Source of the DNA: an uncultured Lachnospiraceae bacterium
Lineage (GTDB): Bacteria; Bacillota; Clostridia; Lachnospirales; Lachnospiraceae
Assembly (NCBI GenBank): GCA_905236545.1
Contig: CAJOQO010000108.1
Location: forward strand, 1-8,354
DNA: 8,354 bases
Reading direction: 5' to 3'
Below, piece by piece: positions 1 to 6,031 of this stretch (the first letter of the stretch is position 1; every line of letters begins with the position of its first letter). A program made the translations under genes and the position numbers. The notes beneath the pieces were generated by a model. That model was given only the letters and a program-made list of their open reading frames with translations. It did not search any database and was not told where the DNA came from.

Positions 1-89
1 AGGAGCGGCCTGGATCAGACCCCTGTGGCTGCCGATAGGTGATCAGGAGCGGCCTGGATCAGAACCCCTGCGGCTGTCGTAAAGTGGTC
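1..89. repeat. Imperfect tandem repeat, two units of 44 and 45 bp
   Basis: Unit one is 1-44 and unit two is 45-89. Both begin with AGGAGCGGCCTGGATCAGA and continue with a CCCCTG(T/C)GGCTG core. Unit two carries one extra A, and the last third of the unit is diverged. The junction contains a near-palindrome, GATCAGG facing CCTGGATC around AGCGG. The first unit starts at the window edge, so more copies may lie upstream. I see no open frame using these bases convincingly on either strand. The rest of the 202-base stretch before the first gene (90-202) shows no promoter I would defend. Confidence 0.8.
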
Positions 90-202
90 GGGGTGTGACC
101 AGCAGCACGGATTCGTAAATTGTCGGCATAGGATTTGTAGACAACGTGTACCGGTCTGATGTAAGCTACACTGGAGCGGAAAAACAAAGGTATGGGAGAA
201 AC

Positions 203-1372
203 ATGGAAAACAAAGAATTTGATATCCAGGCGTACATGACCGGAGGCGTGGAGCGGGTTGTGAAGGACGCGCTGAAAGCCACGCTGAAGAATCCGCGGGA
301 GAGCGCCTTTATGGTAAAGTTTGCGGCGGCAAGCCGTGCCGCGTCGAAGAAAAGGCGCCGGGCGGAGGATGCCGGGGAGCATATCCCGCCGTTCCTGATC
401 GCCAGCATTACCAGCAAATGCAATCTGCACTGTGCGGGATGCTATTCCCGCTGCAATCACGCGACGGTGGACGCCGAGCCTGTGAGCCAGCTGACGGGGG
501 AAGAGTGGCTCAGGATCTTTGATGAAGCGGATGAGCTGGGGATCAGCTTTATCCTGCTGGCAGGAGGAGAACCGATGCTTCGCCGTGATATCATCGAAGC
601 AGCCGGCCGCAAGAGCGGGATCCTGTTTCCGATCTTTACAAACGGAACCTTCATGGATGAGAGATATTTCGCTCTCTTTGACAGGTGCCGGAACCTGATT
701 CCGGTCATGAGCATAGAGGGAGAAAAGAGGATCACAGATGCCAGGCGCGGGGAAGGGATCTACGACCGGCTGATCGCCAACATGGAGGAACTGCACCGGC
801 GCGGTCTGATCTTCGGCGCGTCGGTTACCGTGACGACAGAGAATATCCGGGAAGTCACATCGGATGCATTTCTCGGGAAGCTGTCGGAAAGGGGCTGCCG
901 GGCAGTCGTTTTTGTGGAATTTGTTCCGGTGACGGATGAGAGCAGGGAACTCGCGCCGGGAGAGGAGGAGAGAGCGTATCTCCGGCAGGAGATCTCCCGG
1001 CTGAGACGGGAGCATGAAGAGATGGTCTATATCTCCTTCCCGGGAGATGAGAAGAGCTCCGGCGGCTGTGTGGCGGCGGGACGCGGCTTCTTCCATATCA
1101 ATTCCCATGGAGGAGCGGAGCCATGCCCGTTCTCGCCCTATTCCGATGTCAGCCTCAAAAACAGATCCCTTCGGGACGCTCTCCGTTCACCGCTGTTTCT
1201 TGCCCTGCAGAGTGGAGACGTTCTGCTGGACGACCATGACGGCGGGTGTGTTCTTTATGAGAAGAGAGACCTGGTCGAGAAGCTTTTGCATACCGGCTCG
1301 TCCGGGGAGGGACAGACGGAAGAAGCAGGGCAGGGGATAGACGGTCAGTCAGGCCAGGAAGCGCATCCATGA
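203..1372 (+). CDS. Radical SAM protein with SPASM/twitch-like C-terminal cysteines
   Basis: This encodes a 389-residue iron-sulfur enzyme of the radical SAM superfamily, expected to be cytoplasmic; substrate unknown. The cluster motif CNLHCAGC (C73, C77, C80; CxxxCxxC) binds the SAM-ligating 4Fe-4S cluster, and GGEP at 121-124 is the usual SAM-contact motif. Three further cysteines, C289, C308 (in EPCPFSP) and C349, fit an auxiliary cluster as in SPASM/twitch proteins; this is inference. The first 60 or so residues form a basic helical extension. The start at 203 is preferred over an in-frame ATG at 146 because GGGAG at 194-198 precedes it, though the spacing is short. The last ~22 residues are Gly/Gln/Glu-rich and look like repeat-derived sequence continuing into the spacer. 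Peptide-modifying relatives usually sit beside a small precursor gene; none is visible here. Confidence 0.85.
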   Translation: MENKEFDIQAYMTGGVERVVKDALKATLKNPRESAFMVKFAAASRAASKKRRRAEDAGEHIPPFLIASITSKCNLHCAGCYSRCNHATVDAEPVSQLTGEEWLRIFDEADELGISFILLAGGEPMLRRDIIEAAGRKSGILFPIFTNGTFMDERYFALFDRCRNLIPVMSIEGEKRITDARRGEGIYDRLIANMEELHRRGLIFGASVTVTTENIREVTSDAFLGKLSERGCRAVVFVEFVPVTDESRELAPGEEERAYLRQEISRLRREHEEMVYISFPGDEKSSGGCVAAGRGFFHINSHGGAEPCPFSPYSDVSLKNRSLRDALRSPLFLALQSGDVLLDDHDGGCVLYEKRDLVEKLLHTGSSGEGQTEEAGQGIDGQSGQEAHP

Positions 1373-1485
1373 CAGGACAGGCAGGCCATACACGATAAGC
1401 CGGCCGGTCAGGCCATGCAGTACATAGATGGCAGGCCCGGCAGGGCATTGCATACAGGAAAAGGCAGGACAGGCAGGCCATACAC
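1373..1485. repeat. Degenerate CAGGSCAT..TACA repeats with an exact 21-nt direct repeat
   Basis: A 21-nt sequence beginning CAGGACAGGCAGGCC occurs exactly at 1373-1393 and again at 1465-1485. Between them lie two weaker relatives starting at 1409 (CAGGCCATGCAGTACA) and 1441 (CAGGGCATTGCATACA). Similar CAGG-rich sequence runs back into the 3' end of the radical SAM gene. This fills most of the 149-base spacer before iorA. No terminator with a T-run and no good promoter is visible here, so whether iorA is co-transcribed with the radical SAM gene is open. Confidence 0.7.
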
Positions 1486-1493
1486 AGCCTGTC
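1468..1493 (+). promoter_or_regulatory. Possible leader hairpin upstream of iorA
   Basis: GACAGGC (1468-1474) can pair with GCCTGTC (1487-1493) across a 12-base loop, ending 13 bases before the iorA ribosome binding site (AGAGGTG, 1507-1513). There is no T-run after it, so it is not a terminator. It overlaps the second copy of the 21-nt repeat. It may be a chance product of the repeat. Confidence 0.3.
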
Positions 1494-1521
1494 AATACAG
1501 CAGAAAAGAGGTGTCGGATTC

Positions 1522-3324
1522 ATGAAACAGTTGATGCTGGGCAACAAGGCAGTTGCCCGTGGTCTCTACGAGGCAGGATGCTGCTTTGCTTCCAGCTATC
1601 CGGGTACCCCCAGCACGGAGGTGACGGAGGAGCTGGCAAAGTACGATGAGGTTTACTGCGAGTGGGCGCCGAATGAGAAGGTAGCGATGGAAGCCGCCTT
1701 CGGGGCCTCTCTTGCGGGAAAAAGATCCTTCTGCGCGATGAAGCATGTCGGGCTGAACGTGGCTGCGGATCCGCTCTATACGATGTCCTATACCGGGATC
1801 AATGCCGGTATGGTAATCGTGGTGGCCGATGACGCAGGGATGCATTCTTCGCAGAATGAGCAGGATTCCCGTCATCACGCGATTGCCGCGAAGCTGCCCA
1901 TGCTGGAGCCCTCCGACTCGCAGGAGGCGCTGGAGTTCACCAAGCTTGCGTTTGAGATCTCGGAACGGTTTGACACGCCCGTGCTCCTCAAGATGTGCAC
2001 GAGAGTCGCGCACTCCCAGTCTGTTACGGAAGTGTCGGAGCGGACCGTACCGACAAAGACCTATGAAAAGAATATTTCCACATATGTCATGATGCCCGGC
2101 AACGCGAAGAAGCGCCATCCGATCGTCGAGGAACGGACACGCCTTCTGAAGGAGTATGCGGAGCATGAGAGCATCAACCGCGTCGAGATGGGCAAAACCT
2201 CGCTTGGCATCATCACATCCTCCACATCCTACCAGTATGTGTCCGAAGTGTTCGGTGATTCCGTATCCATCCTGAAGATCGGCATGGCGAATCCGCTTCC
2301 GGATCAGCTGATCCTTGACTTTGCGAAAAAGGTTGACCGGCTTGTGGTTGTGGAAGAGCTGGATCCGATCATGGAGAATCACTGCAAAGCGCTGGGCCTG
2401 AAGGTGCAGGGCAAGGATCTTCTGCCAATCTGCGGAGAATTCTCCCAGAACCTGATCGCGAAGGCGCTCGGGAAAGAACCTCCGAAGGGATATGCACTCG
2501 AGGAGAATCTTCCGCTCCGGCCTCCGGTGATGTGCCCCGGATGTCCGCACAGAGGACTGTTTTACACGCTCAGGAAGATCGGCTGTACGGTTCTGGGCGA
2601 TATCGGATGCTATACCCTCGGTGCGGCAGCGCCTCTGGCTTCGATGGAAATGACCCTGTGTATGGGCGCTTCTGTCTCGGCGATTCACGGATTCAACAAG
2701 ATGGGCGCGGAAAAGTCGGAGAAGAACACCGTCTGCGTGATCGGTGATTCGACGTTCATGCATTCCGGCATGACCGGCCTGGCAAACATTGCGTACAACC
2801 AGAGTCATTCCACCGTGATCATTCTGGACAATTCCATCACCGGCATGACCGGCCATCAGCAGAACCCGACGACAGGACTGAATATCAAGGGGGATCCCGC
2901 GGGAAAGATCGACCTGGAGGCGCTGTGCAGGGCGATGGGCTTTGCCCGTGTGTCAGTCGTGGATCCGTATGATCTGGCTGCCTGTGAAGAGGTCATCCGA
3001 CGGGAACTGCAGGCGGATGAGGCGTCGGTGATCATCTCAAGACGCCCCTGCGCACTTCTGAAATACGTAAAGAAGAATGCGCCGCTGCGGGTGAATCCGG
3101 ATAAATGCAGGGGCTGTACCTCCTGCATGAAGATCGGATGTCCGGCGATCTCGATCCGCGGGAAGAAGGCGGTTGTCGACACGACCCTGTGCATCGGGTG
3201 CGGCGTCTGTACACAGATGTGCAGGTTTGGCGCATTTGAAGGCGGGACAGGTGAGAAGGATACGGCAGCGCCAGGAGCGGCTGCCTCGTCAGGACATGCG
3301 GAAGAAGGAAAGGAGAAGGCATGA
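1522..3324 (+). CDS. iorA: Indolepyruvate:ferredoxin oxidoreductase, alpha subunit
   Basis: IorA with IorB oxidatively decarboxylates arylpyruvates to arylacetyl-CoA, reducing ferredoxin; the reaction is reversible in the family. The 600-residue length is usual. Domains in order: N-terminal pyrimidine-binding domain (about 1-180; SSYPGTPSTEV at 24-34, and EWAPNEKVAMEAA with E47, E52 and E57); a middle domain (about 200-320); the thiamine-diphosphate domain, opening with CPGCPHRG and carrying GDS at 408-410 paired with DN at 436-437; and a two-cluster ferredoxin domain, C529-C532-C535-C540P and C557-C560-C563-C567. The GDS in place of GDG is normal for IorA. AGAGGTG eight bases upstream supports the ATG. 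After the last cluster comes a ~28-residue Ala/Gly/Glu-rich tail of low complexity. It overlaps iorB by 4 bases. Probably soluble cytoplasmic heteromer. The assignment is firm; substrate preference among aryl 2-oxoacids cannot be read from the sequence. Confidence 0.96.
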   Translation: MKQLMLGNKAVARGLYEAGCCFASSYPGTPSTEVTEELAKYDEVYCEWAPNEKVAMEAAFGASLAGKRSFCAMKHVGLNVAADPLYTMSYTGINAGMVIVVADDAGMHSSQNEQDSRHHAIAAKLPMLEPSDSQEALEFTKLAFEISERFDTPVLLKMCTRVAHSQSVTEVSERTVPTKTYEKNISTYVMMPGNAKKRHPIVEERTRLLKEYAEHESINRVEMGKTSLGIITSSTSYQYVSEVFGDSVSILKIGMANPLPDQLILDFAKKVDRLVVVEELDPIMENHCKALGLKVQGKDLLPICGEFSQNLIAKALGKEPPKGYALEENLPLRPPVMCPGCPHRGLFYTLRKIGCTVLGDIGCYTLGAAAPLASMEMTLCMGASVSAIHGFNKMGAEKSEKNTVCVIGDSTFMHSGMTGLANIAYNQSHSTVIILDNSITGMTGHQQNPTTGLNIKGDPAGKIDLEALCRAMGFARVSVVDPYDLAACEEVIRRELQADEASVIISRRPCALLKYVKKNAPLRVNPDKCRGCTSCMKIGCPAISIRGKKAVVDTTLCIGCGVCTQMCRFGAFEGGTGEKDTAAPGAAASSGHAEEGKEKA

Positions 3325-3899
3325 TGGAGACAAAGAATATCATGATCGTCGGAGTCGGCGGCCAGGGCTCGCTGCTTGCCAGCAAGCTTCTCGGACATCT
3401 CCTTCTGACGCAGGGCTATGATGTGAAGGTCAGCGAAGTGCATGGCATGTCACAGCGCGGAGGCAGCGTTGTCACCTATGTCCGTTACGGGAGCCATGTT
3501 GCCTCCCCGGTGATCGACGAGGGAGAAGCAGACTTCATCGTCTCCTTTGAGATACTCGAGAGTGCCAGATGGCTTCCGTATCTGAAGGAAGGGGGACAGA
3601 TCGTAACCAACACCCAGCAGATCGACCCGATGCCGGTAATCACGGGCGCGATGTCCTACCCGGCGGATCTGGCCGGAAAGATGCGCGGCGCGGGCGCGAA
3701 GGTGGACGCTATGGACTGCGTGACCCTGGCCAGGGAAGCGGGAAATGTGAAAGCGGTCAATCTGGTGCTTTTGGGGCGTCTTTCCCACTATTTTGACTTC
3801 CCGGATGAAGTCTGGCAGGAGGCCATCAAAGCCTGCGTTCCGGAGAAGTTTCTGGAGGTCAACAGGAAAGCGTTCGCGCTCGGGAAGAACAGGGGCTGA
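3321..3899 (+). CDS. iorB: Indolepyruvate:ferredoxin oxidoreductase, beta subunit
   Basis: This 192-residue protein is the small subunit that completes the IorAB enzyme and matches the gamma-type 2-oxoacid oxidoreductase domain. Visible landmarks are the glycine-rich start IMIVGVGGQG (7-16), SEVHGMSQRGGS (38-49), which is the family's hallmark, and a C-terminal half ending in a predicted helical segment (PDEVWQEAIKACVPEKF). The start overlaps the iorA stop as ATGATG: the first ATG at 3321 and the second at 3324 are both usable, with AGGAG at 3311-3315 five or eight bases away. The overlap implies translational coupling and equal subunit supply. The stop codon lies within the alternative-hairpin segment at 3897-3936. 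Confidence 0.95.
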   Translation: MMETKNIMIVGVGGQGSLLASKLLGHLLLTQGYDVKVSEVHGMSQRGGSVVTYVRYGSHVASPVIDEGEADFIVSFEILESARWLPYLKEGGQIVTNTQQIDPMPVITGAMSYPADLAGKMRGAGAKVDAMDCVTLAREAGNVKAVNLVLLGRLSHYFDFPDEVWQEAIKACVPEKFLEVNRKAFALGKNRG

Positions 3900-3936
3900 C
3901 CCTGTCAATGAGGGTCATTCTGCACAGAATGACCCT
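3897..3936 (+). promoter_or_regulatory. Mutually exclusive hairpins between iorB and the ligase gene
   Basis: AGGGTCATTCTG (3911-3922) and CAGAATGACCCT (3925-3936) form a perfect 12-bp inverted repeat separated by CA, effectively an 11-bp stem with a four-base loop. The same AGGGTCA (3911-3917) can instead pair with TGACCCT at 3897-3903, which includes the iorB stop, across a 7-base loop. Both structures cannot form together. No T-run follows directly, so it is not a standard terminator. A role as an mRNA processing or stability element, or in differential expression of the distal genes, is inference. Confidence 0.6.
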
Positions 3937-3974
3937 GCAGGAACACCAGTTTTTGAAACAGGAAAGGAAACACA

Positions 3975-5276
3975 ATGGAGAGGTATTATCAGAAGGAAAT
4001 GGAGTGCGCTTCCAGGGAAACGATGCGCAGGATTCAGAACGAAAAGCTTCTGAAGCAGGTGAAGCATGTGTGGGAGAATGTTCCCTACTACAGGAAGAAG
4101 ATGGAGGAGAAAGGGGTCACGCCGGATGATATCCGTTCGACAGAGGATATTGGCAAGCTTCCGTTTCTCTCCAAGGCGGATCTGAGGGACGCGTATCCTT
4201 ACGGGCTTCTGGGCAAACCGCTGAAGGAATGCGTCCGGATTCATTCCACATCGGGGACGACAGGCAGGAGAATTGTCGCATTTTACACACAGCATGATGT
4301 GGATCTTTGGGAAGACTGCTGCGCGCGCGCGATTGTGGCCGCGGGAGGAACCGACGAGGATGTCTGTCAGATCTCCTATGGGTACGGCCTCTTCACAGGC
4401 GGCCTCGGGCTGCACGGCGGATCCCACAGGGTCGGCTGTCTCACGATTCCGGCATCCTCCGGAAACACCGACCGGCAGATCATGTTCATCAATGACCTGA
4501 AGGCAACGATCCTCTGCTGTACGCCGTCCTATGCCGCGTACCTGGGAGAGCGGATGAAGGAGATGGGCCTCGGGCCGGAGGATATCCCGCTGAAGGCCGG
4601 TATCTTCGGAGCTGAAGCATGGTCTGAGGAAATGCGCCGGGATATTCAGAATACGCTTGGCATCAAGGCCTATGACATCTACGGACTGACCGAACTGTCA
4701 GGACCGGGTGTCTCCTTCGAATGCTCTGAGCAGAGCGGAATGCACATCAATGAGGATCATTTCCTGCCGGAGATTATTGACCCCGATACAGGCGAAGTCC
4801 TTCCGGAAGGAAGCGAGGGCGAGCTTGTCTTCACCGCGCTGGACAAGGAAGCATTTCCGATGATCCGCTACCGGACAAGGGATATCTGCTGTCTGTCCAC
4901 GGAGCGCTGTTCCTGCGGCCGTACGCTGATCAAGATGAAGAAACCGAAGGGACGCTCAGATGACATGCTGATCATCCGTGGTGTGAACGTATTCCCGTCT
5001 CAGATCGAGACGGTGCTTCTGAATCAGGGGTATGCCGCGAACTATCAGATCATCGTGGACCGCGTCAACAATACCGACACGCTGGATGTACATGTCGAGA
5101 TGACGTCGGAGATGTTCACCGACAACCTGGGTGAGATCAACAAGAGGCAGAGAGATCTGGCAGAGGGCCTGAAGTCCATGCTCGGCATCAAGGCCAAAGT
5201 GACGCTGGTTGCGCCGAAGACGATCACAAGATCCGAAGGCAAGGCCGTACGGGTGATTGATAACCGCAGGATCTGA
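3975..5276 (+). CDS. paaK: Phenylacetate-CoA ligase (AMP-forming)
   Basis: The enzyme activates an arylacetate with ATP and CoA to arylacetyl-CoA, AMP and PPi. The 433-residue length fits the PaaK family. Seen in order: the adenylate-forming phosphate loop STSGTTG (91-97), YGLTE (236-240) for adenine and magnesium contacts, YRTRD (299-303) with the ribose-binding Asp, a Cys-rich CSCGRTL segment, and the hinge to the small C-terminal domain at GRSDDMLIIRG (from 326). The ATG is supported by AGGAAAGG at 3960-3967, seven bases upstream. It lies 75 bases after iorB and is followed by an ACT gene, the arrangement expected for an arylacetate module. The true acid could be phenylacetate, 4-hydroxyphenylacetate or indoleacetate; the family name is safe, the exact substrate is not. 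Near 4321 there is a short alternating GC run with no visible effect on the frame. Confidence 0.93.
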   Translation: MERYYQKEMECASRETMRRIQNEKLLKQVKHVWENVPYYRKKMEEKGVTPDDIRSTEDIGKLPFLSKADLRDAYPYGLLGKPLKECVRIHSTSGTTGRRIVAFYTQHDVDLWEDCCARAIVAAGGTDEDVCQISYGYGLFTGGLGLHGGSHRVGCLTIPASSGNTDRQIMFINDLKATILCCTPSYAAYLGERMKEMGLGPEDIPLKAGIFGAEAWSEEMRRDIQNTLGIKAYDIYGLTELSGPGVSFECSEQSGMHINEDHFLPEIIDPDTGEVLPEGSEGELVFTALDKEAFPMIRYRTRDICCLSTERCSCGRTLIKMKKPKGRSDDMLIIRGVNVFPSQIETVLLNQGYAANYQIIVDRVNNTDTLDVHVEMTSEMFTDNLGEINKRQRDLAEGLKSMLGIKAKVTLVAPKTITRSEGKAVRVIDNRRI

Positions 5277-5351
5277 GGCTGGGGGAATATCGCCGGCGGC
5301 GGTAGAAAACCGGAAGATCCACACAGAAAAGATTCAGGAGGATAGGAATTC

Positions 5352-5789
5352 ATGGCAATCAAACAGATATCGGTATTCCTGGAGAACAAACCAGGCAGGC
5401 TGGATATGATGACGAAGGTACTCGCGGACGCGGGAATCACGCTCCGGGCTCTTTCCCTTGCTGAGACGAAGGATTTTGGAATCGTGCGCATGATCGCGGA
5501 CGATGTCTATGAAACCGAGAAGGTTCTGAAGGATCACGACTATATCTGCAGCCTGACGACGGTCGTGGCTGTTATGATCCCTGATGTGGTGGGAGGCCTG
5601 CATAAGGTACTGTCCTCTCTCACAGCGCAGAAAGTCAACCTTGAGTATATGTACTCTACCCTCGCGGGAAAGGAGAGCGGAAACGCGTATATGATCCTTC
5701 GTGTCGAGGACGTTAAGAAAGCGGAGGACGCGCTCCTTGCGGAAGGCTTTACCCTGGCCGACCAGAACAGGATATCCAATCTTGATTAA
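5352..5789 (+). CDS. Tandem ACT-domain protein, probable aromatic ligand sensor
   Basis: This 145-residue protein consists of two ACT domains and nothing else: the first at about 4-66 (ISVFLENKPGRLDMMTKVLADAGI is cut here to the recognisable ENKPGRL start), the second at about 69-140 (IPDVVGGLHKVLSSL, then YMILRVEDVKKAEDAL). ACT domains bind amino acids or related acids, usually at dimer interfaces, and stand-alone ACT proteins often sit beside ior and ligase genes. No DNA-binding or catalytic domain is attached, so it would act by contacting a partner protein or as a ligand-binding regulator; that is inference. AGGAGGA at 5336-5342, nine bases upstream, sets the start. The 75-base gap after the ligase gene contains no terminator, so it belongs to the same transcript. 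Its stop codon overlaps a candidate promoter. Confidence 0.88.
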   Translation: MAIKQISVFLENKPGRLDMMTKVLADAGITLRALSLAETKDFGIVRMIADDVYETEKVLKDHDYICSLTTVVAVMIPDVVGGLHKVLSSLTAQKVNLEYMYSTLAGKESGNAYMILRVEDVKKAEDALLAEGFTLADQNRISNLD

Positions 5790-5810
5790 GCACGGACCGT
5801 GCGCTATAGT
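5782..5810 (+). promoter_or_regulatory. Candidate promoter with palindromic spacer
   Basis: TTGATT (5782-5787), a 17-base spacer and TATAGT (5805-5810) resemble a housekeeping-sigma promoter. The -35 box lies in the last codons of the ACT gene. The spacer contains the palindrome GCACGGACCGTGC (5790-5802), a possible operator for a dimeric repressor, or a small RNA hairpin at the end of the operon. Transcription would begin near 5817, only about 16 bases before the terminator stem at 5833. The box match may be chance. Confidence 0.4.
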
Positions 5811-5832
5811 ATTGGCAGGATCAGATGAGTAT

Positions 5833-5870
5833 GGGCAGGATTCGAAACATTTCGATTCTGCTCATTTTTA
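5833..5870 (+). terminator. Intrinsic terminator after the ior-ligase-ACT operon
   Basis: GGGCAGGA (5833-5840) pairs with TTCTGCTC (5856-5863), including two G-T wobbles. After one bulged T, TCGAA (5842-5846) pairs with TTCGA (5851-5855) around the loop ACAT. ATTTTTA follows at 5864-5870. It ends the operon 44 bases after the ACT stop, and could also act as an attenuator for any transcript started at the candidate promoter just upstream. Confidence 0.75.
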
Positions 5871-5950
5871 TAAGAGCGACAGGGAACAGGCAGGAGGGCC
5901 GGGCGTCCTCCGGTCAGAAGGCATCCGGAAAACTGACGATAAGAGAGATG

Positions 5951-6031
5951 AGGAGGAAGGAGGGTACCGGTTGAGAGATACAGGGAAACGGAGCCGGCAT
6001 TGTATTTCTCATCGCGGTATTATCGGGGTTT
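5951..6031 (+). other. Broken start of the phosphoesterase: SD, TTG start and out-of-frame signal peptide
   Basis: A very strong Shine-Dalgarno run, AGGAGGAAGGAGGG (5951-5964), stands six bases before TTG at 5971. That frame gives a basic signal-peptide n-region, MRDTGKRSR, but then runs to a stop at 6055-6057. The matching hydrophobic core (IVFLIAVLSGF, codons from 5999) is in the frame of the downstream gene, one base away. Removing one base near 5998 would join the two into a classical signal peptide ending ASA before EEE. In the gene's own frame a TGA at 5972-5974 blocks any ATG further upstream, such as 5948. Confidence 0.6.

Noticed and set aside
1..89. CRISPR array
   Set aside because: The two units are adjacent with no spacers and are imperfect, so they are a tandem repeat.
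120..163. Possible promoter before the radical SAM gene (TTGTCG or TTGTAG boxes)
   Set aside because: No matching -10 box lies at 16-18 bases from either box.
146..202. Upstream ATG extending the radical SAM protein by 19 residues
   Set aside because: No ribosome binding site precedes it, whereas the ATG at 203 has GGGAG close by and a plausible N-terminus.
59..1108. Long open frame on the minus strand opposite the radical SAM gene (349 codons)
   Set aside because: It is antisense to a gene with clear family motifs, its translation is Arg/His/Pro-rich without recognisable motifs, and such shadows are common at this GC content.
1373..1485. CRISPR-like repeats before iorA
   Set aside because: The spacing is uneven, copies are degenerate and the would-be spacers contain the same motif; there are no cas genes.
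1492..2856. Long open frame on the minus strand opposite iorA (454 codons)
   Set aside because: It lies entirely across the well-supported iorA, has an Arg/His-rich composition typical of antisense frames, and shows no domain.
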